Source of the DNA: Bacteroides sp. SM23_62_1 | Lineage (GTDB): Bacteria > Bacteroidota > Bacteroidia > Bacteroidales > SM23-62 | DNA length: 40,594 bases | NCBI GenBank assembly: GCA_001304505.1 | Contig: LJUQ01000048.1 | Location: forward strand, 1-40,594 | Direction: 5' to 3' | In this document: piece after piece, positions 1 to 9,000 of the stretch | Layout of the letters: each line of letters opens with the position of its first letter | How positions within the stretch are numbered: the stretch's first letter is position 1 | The notes under the pieces: generated by a model | Told to the model about the DNA's origin: nothing | Database searches by the model: none | The model's input: the letters and a program-made list of their open reading frames with translations, nothing else | Translations under genes and position numbers: made by a program

Positions 1-1
1 T

Positions 2-1498
2 GACATACATCTTGGTGGAAAATTCTTTGACACCATGATTGCACATTACCTTATTCAGCCTGAGCTCAGACATAATCTCAATTATCTTGCTGAAAGTTAT
101 TTGCATTATAAGCCGGTTTCAATTGAAGAACTGATAGGTAAAAAAGGAACCGAACAGGGAAATATGCGAGATGTACCACTGGAGATTATAAAAGATTATG
201 CCTGTGAGGATGCTGACCTGACCTGGCAGTTATATCAGTTATTAACAGAAAAGCTGAATAAACTTGACCTGGTTAATCTTGCAGAAATAATTGAATTTCC
301 CCTGATAGGGATTCTGGCTATGATGGAAATCAGCGGTGTGATGCTTGATATATCTTCACTGCAACAATACGGAAAGGAATTGGGTAGAGATTTAGATATA
401 CTGGAAAAAGAAATAATTGAGCACGCTGGTGAAAAATTTAATATTTCTTCACCGAAACAACTTGGAGAAATCTTGTTTGAAAAGTTAAAAATCAGTTCGG
501 ATATTAAAAGGACAAAAACAAAGATGTATGCAACAAGCGAGGATGTACTTAGCAAGATATCTGATCAGCACCCGATTATTCCGAAAGTACTTGAATACAG
601 AACGTTAAAGAAATTACTTTCAACTTATGTTGATGCCTTGCCAAGAATGATCAAGCCTAAAACAGGGAAATTACATACTTCATTCAATCAAACTATTACC
701 TCAACAGGCAGATTAAGTTCCAACAATCCAAATTTGCAGAATATCCCTGTACGGGAAGAACGGGGAAGAGAAATCCGTAAAGCCTTTGTCCCTTCAGATA
801 GTAATCATGTCCTTTTATCAGCAGATTATAATCAGATCGAATTAAGGTTGATGGCCCATATGAGTGGAGATATGAATATTCAAAATGCTTTTAAAAACAG
901 AGAAGATATTCACAGATCAACTGCGGCAAAAATATTTAATGTCTCTCCTGATGAAGTTACAAGGGAAATGAGAGGAAGAGCAAAAACTGCAAATTTCGGT
1001 ATTATTTATGGTATCTCAGCCTTTGGACTGTCTCAACGCCTGAATATTAGCAGAGCTGAAGCAAAAGAACTGATTGATGGTTATTTTAGATCTTATCCGT
1101 TAGTCAGGCATTATATGGAAAAAAGTATCCAGTTTGCAAAAGAAAATGGATATGTTGTTACTCTGTTGGGAAGAAGAAGATATTTGCAGGATATTAATTC
1201 CCATAATGCCGTGGTCAGAGGTTTTGCTGAAAGGAATGCAATTAATGCACCGCTCCAGGGATCAGCTGCAGACATTATAAAAATTGCGATGATTAATATT
1301 CATAAAAGAATAATAGATAATAATCTAAAAAGCAAAATGATCCTGCAGGTACATGATGAACTGGTCTTCGATGTTTACAAACCTGAGCTGGAAGAAATAA
1401 AAGAAATCGTTGTTCAAGAAATGGAACATGCCTATCCTTTGAATGTTCCACTGGTTGTGGATTGCAGCGTTGGGAATAACTGGCTTGAAGCACACTAG
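2..1498 (+). CDS. polA: DNA polymerase I, 3' part (5' end outside window)
   Basis: The reading frame is open from base 2, so the ATG at 35 is internal and the gene begins upstream of the window; 498 residues are visible. DNA polymerase I fills gaps and replaces RNA primers in replication and repair. The first part is the end of the 3'-5' exonuclease domain: FDTM is followed by YACEDAD, which matches exonuclease motif III and keeps its Asp. The polymerase domain follows with motif A (SADYNQIELR), the O-helix motif B (RGRAKTANFGIIYG) and motif C (LQVHDELVFD), all intact. The protein ends a few residues after NNWLEAH, as expected for the family. It converges on the protease gene to its right, with only about 40 bases between the stops. 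Whether the N-terminal 5'-3' exonuclease is present cannot be seen. Confidence 0.96.
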   Translation, partial: DIHLGGKFFDTMIAHYLIQPELRHNLNYLAESYLHYKPVSIEELIGKKGTEQGNMRDVPLEIIKDYACEDADLTWQLYQLLTEKLNKLDLVNLAEIIEFPLIGILAMMEISGVMLDISSLQQYGKELGRDLDILEKEIIEHAGEKFNISSPKQLGEILFEKLKISSDIKRTKTKMYATSEDVLSKISDQHPIIPKVLEYRTLKKLLSTYVDALPRMIKPKTGKLHTSFNQTITSTGRLSSNNPNLQNIPVREERGREIRKAFVPSDSNHVLLSADYNQIELRLMAHMSGDMNIQNAFKNREDIHRSTAAKIFNVSPDEVTREMRGRAKTANFGIIYGISAFGLSQRLNISRAEAKELIDGYFRSYPLVRHYMEKSIQFAKENGYVVTLLGRRRYLQDINSHNAVVRGFAERNAINAPLQGSAADIIKIAMINIHKRIIDNNLKSKMILQVHDELVFDVYKPELEEIKEIVVQEMEHAYPLNVPLVVDCSVGNNWLEAH

Positions 1499-1541
1499 TT
1501 TATACAACGATCAGGAAGTTAAATACTGCGAATGGGAATTA

Positions 1542-3248
1542 TTATTCAGTTAGTGAAGCATGTATTTTCTCCGTTTGATAGCCAAGAATACTCAAATAAT
1601 CATCATTATTTTTAAGGACTTCAACTGCTTTTTCTATTTCCGGATCATTTTCAATAGCTGCTTCCATACTCCCCCACTGGTAATAATACCTTAAAACGAT
1701 TTCCTGTTTTAACAGTCTGGCAATTTCATCCCTGAAATGATTAAGATCCTTCTCATTGTCGTGGGCAAGCTTTTTTTCAAGTGCGGCGAATTCATCAGCA
1801 GCCAATTCATAATATTTCTCCTGCCTGGATGATTCAATCAATTTTTTTAAATTATCCTCACTTCTCGTAGAATAGGTGAAATTTCTATCTATAACATATG
1901 CCATGAATTCTGCATAGAGTTCATCGGAAATAACAAAGTCCTTAACAGGTAAAATTGAATCGTGACATGATGCATATATTGTTGCGAAGTCAAAAATAAT
2001 ATTCTGAGTAAAAAGGGAGATGGTAAACTGACTGACGTTTCCCGGTGTTGTAATAATATCTGGCAGGATGCCACCGCCATCATAAACTTTACGGCCATTT
2101 TTGGTCTGGTATTCAGAAATCAGGGAATCAGGTATAGCACCCACGCTACCATCTTCATTCCGGGTTGAATAATCAAGCGCCTGTATACATCGTCCGCTGG
2201 GGATGTAATATTTGGCTGTAGTTACCTTTAATTTACTGTTATATGCCAGGTTCCTGGTTGTCTGAACAAGTCCTTTTCCATATGTCCGCTGACCAATAAT
2301 AACACCACGGTCAAGATCCTGCATGGATCCTGCCAATATCTCGGATGCAGAAGCGGAAGACCTGCTTACAAGAACAACAACAGGTATTTCTGTATCAACA
2401 GGTATGCCACGTGTTTTATAAGTATAATCCCATTGGTCAACCCTGCCCTTTGTAATGACAATCTCCTGGCCATATTCAATGAATAAGTTGGCAACATCCA
2501 CTGATTCAATGAGCAATCCCCCTGGATTACCCCGAACATCAAGAATAATACCGACAGGTTTGTATTTTCTTTTCAGTTCAAGGACAGCATTCTTAACTTC
2601 TTTAGCAGCATCGGTCGTAAAATTTGAAAGCCTGACATACCCGATCTGTTCACTGATCATACCATAGTAAGGGACATTATTAATAGTAATCCTTTCCCTT
2701 ATCAATGTCTTTTCAAACTCACCCTTCACACCAATCCTCCGGAGTGTGATCCTTACAGGCGTTCCCGGAGTACCCTTAAGATGATCACTGATATTTGTAA
2801 TTTCTTTTTCTTTCATGGATATCCCGTCAATAGCAACAATTGTATCACCAGCTCTTAAATTATTTTTGGCAGCCGGGAAGTCATAATATGGTTCGGCAAT
2901 GATGGCATAATCACCGCTTCTCCTTATCAAGGCACCAATACCACCATACTGTCCGGTAGTCATAAAATTGAAGTTTTCCTGTTCAGATTCGGGAATAAAG
3001 GAAGTATAGGGATCCAGCTCCTCTAACATACCTTCAATACTTGATTCAACAAGCTTTTCAGGATCTGTTTCGTCAACGTAGAATAGATTAAGTTCGCGGA
3101 ACAGGGAGTAATAGATCTCTAGACTTTTAACAAGCTTAAAGTCATCATTGCTGAAGGAGATAAATATTACTGAACTTCCTGAAAGGACAAGTAAAATAAT
3201 AAAAATCACAAGGATTCTTTTCACTCTATAGTTTTTCATAAAAGGCAT
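1542..3248 (-). CDS. S41-family C-terminal processing protease
   Basis: A periplasmic or membrane-anchored serine protease of the Ctp/Prc (tail-specific protease) family, 568 residues. The N-terminus has one hydrophobic segment (about residues 11-31) acting as anchor or signal. A PDZ domain covers about 95-185, including the TGQYGGIGALI carboxylate-binding loop. The S41 catalytic domain follows: ILDVRGNPGG, then SSASASEILAG with the nucleophile at about Ser300, and RTYGKGLVQ with Lys325. The Ser-Lys spacing of 25 matches Prc. The C-terminal 150 residues are charged and helical. An alternative ATG at 3239 (MKNYRVKR) looks at least as good, because a TATCTTTG promoter element lies only 14 bases upstream of the first ATG. 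The substrate is unknown; relatives trim envelope proteins. Confidence 0.93.
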   Translation of the reverse strand: MPFMKNYRVKRILVIFIILLVLSGSSVIFISFSNDDFKLVKSLEIYYSLFRELNLFYVDETDPEKLVESSIEGMLEELDPYTSFIPESEQENFNFMTTGQYGGIGALIRRSGDYAIIAEPYYDFPAAKNNLRAGDTIVAIDGISMKEKEITNISDHLKGTPGTPVRITLRRIGVKGEFEKTLIRERITINNVPYYGMISEQIGYVRLSNFTTDAAKEVKNAVLELKRKYKPVGIILDVRGNPGGLLIESVDVANLFIEYGQEIVITKGRVDQWDYTYKTRGIPVDTEIPVVVLVSRSSASASEILAGSMQDLDRGVIIGQRTYGKGLVQTTRNLAYNSKLKVTTAKYYIPSGRCIQALDYSTRNEDGSVGAIPDSLISEYQTKNGRKVYDGGGILPDIITTPGNVSQFTISLFTQNIIFDFATIYASCHDSILPVKDFVISDELYAEFMAYVIDRNFTYSTRSEDNLKKLIESSRQEKYYELAADEFAALEKKLAHDNEKDLNHFRDEIARLLKQEIVLRYYYQWGSMEAAIENDPEIEKAVEVLKNNDDYLSILGYQTEKIHASLTE

Positions 3249-3262
3249 TGTTTAATAAAGAA

Positions 3263-3270
3263 CAAAGATA
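3263..3270 (-). promoter_or_regulatory. -7 promoter element of the S41 protease gene
   Basis: On the minus strand the bases read TATCTTTG, an exact match to the Bacteroidota -7 consensus TAnnTTTG, 14 bases upstream of the first protease ATG. A TTTTG lies 24 bases further upstream, somewhat farther than the usual 19-21, so the -33 element is uncertain. Confidence 0.45.
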
Positions 3271-3454
3271 GTTTATAATCTTTAGATCTCATCACAAAAC
3301 ATGTGCCAGCAAAGGAATTTTGAATTATGTATTTACTTAGCCACGTGAAGTGAGGTAAAAATTAAATGGCAGGATTTTATAAACAGTTTGATGATTCAGT
3401 CATTACCCCCTGCAAATGAAAAGTCTCAGGTACGACCATATACATATTCAAATT

Positions 3455-5830
3455 TTATTGATCCAGCACCTCAAAATTTTTTTCCAGTATGTTACCGAAT
3501 TCATCTACCAGGGTCAGGGTGTGGATTCCTTTCTTAGGGGAGATACCAAGTTGATGGATATACTGTGTGTGCCCTATATATGTTTCATCCAGATGCCAGT
3601 AAATAACTGTTCCCGATTTACGATGCGTGGCTTCCAGCACTACCTGTTCCTTCTTTCCATCGAGATCATATGGAATATAAATCCGTGCCGACTGTTTTGG
3701 ATAAATGAGGTCCATGGTGGCAATGAATTCTTCGGGCGCGCAGCCGGGGTGATAAGGAGGAAGGATCTGGTAATCAGGGTGTTTTGATTTATAATACCAT
3801 TCCTGAACAGGTGGAAGAACAAACCATGATTCATGATACATCTCATTGTTATAATTACAATCTTTGGTAACCCGATATTTACCATCCGCTGTCAGGTGGA
3901 TCATAATATGATAGGGACAGGGTTCTGTATTTAAGCATGCCTGGGGTACCAGGATTTGTTCTGTCTGGGGACAGTAAATACCTGCCCTGTGACCGCTCTG
4001 GCGGCAAACAGAAACCAGTTGAAGCTCTTCAGCAGGTGTTTCGAACCAGGACTCCGAAGGCAGAAGTTCAAACAGATCAAACATAATCGGGGCAGCAGTC
4101 TGAATTCCGGTGAGACCGGGACGACCCTCACCATCAGCATTACCAACCCATACACCAATTGTATAATCGGGCGTTGTTCCCACAGCCCATCCATCTCTAA
4201 ACCCGAAACTTGTACCTGTCTTCCATGCTATATTAACAGATGAATTGAACATTTCCCAGCCATATTCGTTTTCTGGCCTGTTCACTTCAATTAATGATTG
4301 GAAAGTTAACCATATTGAACTTGCTTTAACGATGTTATTATGTGTTATTTCATGTTTAACTTCATCCTTTTTCAATCTGTCAGGATGAGTTGTAATATAT
4401 GAAGGGGGATGGATATTATATTGAAAGTATCGACCATCATTTTCATGATAGTTCTGTAAAATTCTGGCAAAACTGCAAAATATCCCGGTTATGTCCCAGA
4501 GGGTACCTTCTGCTCCTCCAAGGATTAATGATAATCCATAATGTTCAGAGGGGAAATCAAGCGTCGTAATCCCTAATTTCTTCAAATAGAAATAGAACCG
4601 TTCCAGTCCGAATTGTTGTAACATCCTCACGGCAGGGATATTCAATGACCTGGCGAGAGCTCTTTTTGCAGGTACTGCACCATCATAAGTGTGGGAAAAA
4701 TTCTTCGGTGTGTATCCTGAATAATAGGTCGGGATATCGGGTATAAGCGTTCCCGGGAGAATAGCCCCTTCATTGAGCATCAAACAATAAAGGATTGGTT
4801 TTAAAATGCTTCCTGTACTTCTTCGGGAGATAATGATATCGACATCGCTGCTATGTTCGGGATTATCCAGGTTTTGAGTATTACCAACATAGGCAAGTAC
4901 TTCACCAGTTTCAACTTCAAGAATAATACAGGCGGCATTATAAATTTTATTATGCATCAGTTTATTATGGTGACCATCAAGAATTTGAACAGCCTTTTCC
5001 TGCAATGATCTGGAAAGTGTTGTTCGAATTTTTTCTCCCCGAAAATTAAAATACACCCTGCTCAGCAGATGCGGTGCCAGAGAAGGCAATGGTAGAGGTT
5101 CTTCCGGCAGGGGCTCAAGCCTGGAAAGAACCAGCGTAACAGAATCAATCTTTTGTTTTGCATATAACCTGTCCAGTAATTGATTCCTTTTAATGAGAAG
5201 AGCATCCCTGTTTCTTCCGGGGTGGATGAGGGAAGGAGAATTGGGCAAAACTGCCAGCATAGCTGCTTCGGCCCATGAAAGATATTCAGGAGCGCAGCCG
5301 AAATACCGCCAGGAGGCAGCATCAAGGCCAACAACATTTCCACCGAAAGGTGCATGTGAAGCATATAATGCAAGAATTTCACTTTTGGAAAAAGATAACT
5401 CAAGACGGATCGCAAGAAGGATTTCAATTATTTTTTCGGATATAGTCCTCGGCTTGTTTTTTCGTGATAACCTGATAACCTGCATTGTGATTGTGCTGCC
5501 TCCACTTACAATGCGGCCTTCACGAATGTTTGTCACCAGTGCTCTGAAAAGAGAAAAAGGATTAACACCGGGGTGATAATAGAAATATTGATCCTCAAAT
5601 AAAATAATAGCCTTTTCAAATTTTCCAGGGATATGTTCATTGTATGGAAATCTCCACTGGCCATCGTCAGCTATTTTTGCACCCAGCAGCTCTCCTTCAC
5701 GATCCTCCATAACTGTACATGTTGGGTCGTTAAAGAGCGGATCAGGGAGTGAAACCAAAAAAACCGATAAGATCACAATAGATATTACCACCAATATTGA
5801 CCTTACAATTACGTGCTTTGTTATAATCAT
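3455..5830 (-). CDS. pbpC: Penicillin-binding protein 1C
   Basis: A bifunctional class A penicillin-binding protein of 791 residues that polymerises glycan strands and carries a transpeptidase domain, anchored by one membrane segment (about residues 9-28). The GT51 glycosyltransferase domain has its catalytic Glu at about 79 in ILFEDQYFYYHPG, plus GGSTITMQ near 110. The transpeptidase domain has STGSILKP (Ser341/Lys344), SLN (395-397) and WKTGTSFG (537-539), so all three active-site motifs are intact. The C-terminal part (about 700-790) matches the beta-sandwich domain typical of PBP1C, which supports this subtype over PBP1A/1B. It lies downstream of the alpha-2-macroglobulin gene on the same strand, the same pairing as E. 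coli yfhM-pbpC, where the two are thought to cooperate in repair and defence of the envelope. Confidence 0.93.
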   Translation of the reverse strand: MIITKHVIVRSILVVISIVILSVFLVSLPDPLFNDPTCTVMEDREGELLGAKIADDGQWRFPYNEHIPGKFEKAIILFEDQYFYYHPGVNPFSLFRALVTNIREGRIVSGGSTITMQVIRLSRKNKPRTISEKIIEILLAIRLELSFSKSEILALYASHAPFGGNVVGLDAASWRYFGCAPEYLSWAEAAMLAVLPNSPSLIHPGRNRDALLIKRNQLLDRLYAKQKIDSVTLVLSRLEPLPEEPLPLPSLAPHLLSRVYFNFRGEKIRTTLSRSLQEKAVQILDGHHNKLMHNKIYNAACIILEVETGEVLAYVGNTQNLDNPEHSSDVDIIISRRSTGSILKPILYCLMLNEGAILPGTLIPDIPTYYSGYTPKNFSHTYDGAVPAKRALARSLNIPAVRMLQQFGLERFYFYLKKLGITTLDFPSEHYGLSLILGGAEGTLWDITGIFCSFARILQNYHENDGRYFQYNIHPPSYITTHPDRLKKDEVKHEITHNNIVKASSIWLTFQSLIEVNRPENEYGWEMFNSSVNIAWKTGTSFGFRDGWAVGTTPDYTIGVWVGNADGEGRPGLTGIQTAAPIMFDLFELLPSESWFETPAEELQLVSVCRQSGHRAGIYCPQTEQILVPQACLNTEPCPYHIMIHLTADGKYRVTKDCNYNNEMYHESWFVLPPVQEWYYKSKHPDYQILPPYHPGCAPEEFIATMDLIYPKQSARIYIPYDLDGKKEQVVLEATHRKSGTVIYWHLDETYIGHTQYIHQLGISPKKGIHTLTLVDEFGNILEKNFEVLDQ

Positions 5831-5855
5831 TTTTAATGCAGCGCTAAACTACTCC

Positions 5856-5872
5856 GGTAATCAATTATTACC
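5856..5872. repeat. Small inverted repeat in the pbpC leader region
   Basis: GGTAAT and ATTACC form a perfect 6-bp inverted repeat around a 5-base loop, about 25 bases upstream of the pbpC ATG. The surrounding 217-base gap to the macroglobulin gene holds no other clear signal: no TAnnTTTG element and no convincing small gene. The repeat could be a weak hairpin or chance in AT-rich DNA. Confidence 0.25.
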
Positions 5873-6047
5873 CATAGTATGAAATTACATGAATTTTAAA
5901 AACCTTCTTCGAACAGGCAGATGGTTAAAATAATAACAAGATATCATTTCACATTGTCGAAAAAAATGGTTGCTTCCTTCCAGGTTTTTTAAATACATAA
6001 AATATATTTGATCCACTGAAAAATCATATTTAATTGTTTTATTGCTT

Positions 6048-9000
6048 TCATTGGATAACCTCGACCCATTTCCCGGGAATTCTGGCATTGATCCTGTTGT
6101 CATACATTGCTTCACAATATACTGTTGGCAGAAAAAACTTGCCGAGATATGCAGCGTTGAGTTGAATAACGAATTTTTTACGATCATTCATGGGAAGGTG
6201 AAAATAAGTATATACGCGGTCATCACGGATATCCTGGTAGTTAACCAACGAAGATTGATAGGCGGGGATTACATCATCCATCCTGGTATTATGAATTTCC
6301 CAGCCGGAGGGGAATATCTGTATTAGAGCCATATCCCTGTAGTTTTCAGCACCCCTGGGATTAATGACAGTGACATTTGCAAGGAAATCAGTGCCTTGCA
6401 GTATACTACTCATATCCATTGGATTACCTTTCATATCTGTATATTCGATGGACATGACAAGGTTGTTTTGTTCAGCTGACAGATTACCGATTTCAGGCAC
6501 ACCCTCCATGGTGATTCTGGCGAAGATAATTCCTGTTCCTTTATTTGTAACCTTTAAAAATGCCTCTGATTTATCTTTTACATCGAGTTCGAACTGGGTA
6601 AAAGGTAATCGGGTAGACACATTGGTTGTTTGCCTGCCTTTTTCAAGCACATATTCAAATTTTAACTCTTTTGATGTACTTTCAGTTCCTGCGAACTTTG
6701 ACATAGCCAGCAGGCAGTATGCTGTGGTTTGTGTACTTAACCAATTATTACCTGCCAGTGCATCAGATATTTTTTTTACGAGATCGATACATTCTGATCG
6801 CTTATCCATCAGTGTAAGGGTTTCAAGAATCATTGCCCAGTCCCGTTCCCTTGAGCCATAGCTGTAATTAAATCCGGAATAATAACTGATATCCTTGGAA
6901 GAAGTGTTGATGATGGATTGTGCAACTTCAGGCTGGCCGGCAAGCATGTATGCTGCAGCAAGACGCCAACGGGCCTGGGTAGACAAGTCTGGTTGCTCTC
7001 TTAGTCGGTTCATAGATCCAAGATCAGGGGAATTTGCAAGTGCAAGGGTATACAAACGATAAGCCTGAATCAGGTCATCCTGACGATATTTATAAGTACT
7101 TTTTCTCCAGCTTTTGGCAGCCTTTTTCTGGTATTTTAACCAGTTTTTAATAAAGTTAACAGGAAGTCCATATCCTTTTAACTCCGCTTCAATCATAAAA
7201 TGACCGGCATAGGATGTGCCCCACTCATTTTCAGCCTGTGCATTCGGCCAGTATCCCAGTCCACCACTGGGTAACATAAAGGAATTGATTCTCAGGATAG
7301 CAGCTTTGATATTTCCTTCTGTTACTTTCTGGGTTTTTTCATCAAGATCCATGACATTATCAAGGAAAAGTTGTGGAAATACAGCGGATGTTGTTTGCTC
7401 AATACAACCATGGGGATAGGAGATGAGATATTTCAACCTTCTGCCAAAGTCAATGGGTGGAATGTTTGAAACCTCAAATAAGGCTGTATTTGTTCCTGGC
7501 ATACCGGCAAGCCGGAAAGATTGCTCCCATGTCTGTCCCGGTTCAACAATTGTATCAATAAATTCAGTTACTGGAGGATTGGGATTTCGGATATCAAGTT
7601 CAATATCATATCTGGCAATTTCCAATCCACTTTTGGCTGTAATATTTACTTTTCCAATCCCGATTTGTGGCTTCACCTTTAAATTAAAGGTAATGACCTT
7701 ATCCCCGATTTGTGAAAAACTAACCGTTTCTTTATTCCTGCCAATAATATCAAAAAAATCATTTGCTGTAATTTCAACCTCCACATTTTTAAGATTTTCT
7801 TCCATAGCGAAAATGGTTACAGGCAACTTAACCTGTTCCGAAGGTCCAAGAACACGTGGCAATGTTGCAAGAACCATTAGTGGTTTTCTAACAGGTGTAA
7901 TTTTTTCAGCAGATCCGTATGCTTTCTGATTACCTGCCACAACCATTGTTTTAACTGATCCTACATATCTTGGCAGGAGAATGGAATGATTATTTGTTTG
8001 TCCCTTTTTAAGCACAAATGGGCCGAGGAATTTTACCATTGGAGGGAAGCGGTTGGCTTTACTCTGGGCTCCTTCTCCATCTTCTTCTTCCCATCCACCA
8101 CCGATACTGAAGATCTTTTCAATTTTACCACCATAGGCACCAAGAACCATATCATATACATCCCAGGTTTTAACGCCAAGTGCTTCCCTGGCATAAAAAG
8201 AAGACCAGGGGTCGGGTGTACGAAAACGTGTTAGGTCTAACAAACCTTCATCCACAATAGCGAGTGTGTAAGCACATTCCTGGTTGTTTTTTTCACTTAT
8301 CCCGATAGTAATCTCTCCTTCCGGTTTCAATACATCAGGCATGGAAATAACCGGTGTAAGGCGTGTTTCAGGATTTTCAACCAGAACAGGTATAACTCCG
8401 TAAAGCCTGACAGGCAGGTCATTAGTCGTTTGAGCATGAGGCTGAACAAATGTTACATGGATATAAATATTTGGTGTCATTTCCTGTGAAATCTTGAAAG
8501 TAAACTTGGACTCAGGCTCTCTGGCTTCAATCCAGTAAGCTTCAAGGACTCTGGATCCGTTTTCTATGCTTACAAGAGCTCTTCCCTGTCCTGATGTTGG
8601 GAGGGATAAGATAGCTGATTCACCAACTGAATAGGTTTGTTTATCGGTGCTGAATGTAAGCATGGATGCTGCTCCCGGATGTTCACGTTGTGCCCTTCCG
8701 GCCCAACCAGGCCAGTCGATATATACAACTTTTCCGGTAGTATGGCCACTGACAGGATCGGTAATCCTGATCAGGAACCTGCCCCATTCGGGATAATCTA
8801 TTTTAAATCTGAAACTGCCTTCACCATTTCGTGTATTTAAGCGTTCATTGAATATAGGAGCATGTTCTCTACTTCCGATATAAGAGGCAAGATTATCATA
8901 GGAAGCATCCCACCACCATCTCCAGTTGATTTTGTAAATTTTCACATCGAGATTATCGCGGGAGATAGGATTGCCATCAGGATCAAGCGTAATCAGATAC

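Noticed and set aside
35-1498. A short polymerase gene starting at the ATG at 35
   Set aside because: The frame is open to the window edge and the residues before it (DIHLGGKFFD) fit DNA polymerase I.
7423-7929. Long plus-strand frames opposite the macroglobulin gene
   Set aside because: Antisense shadows with no domain-like content, start signal or family resemblance.
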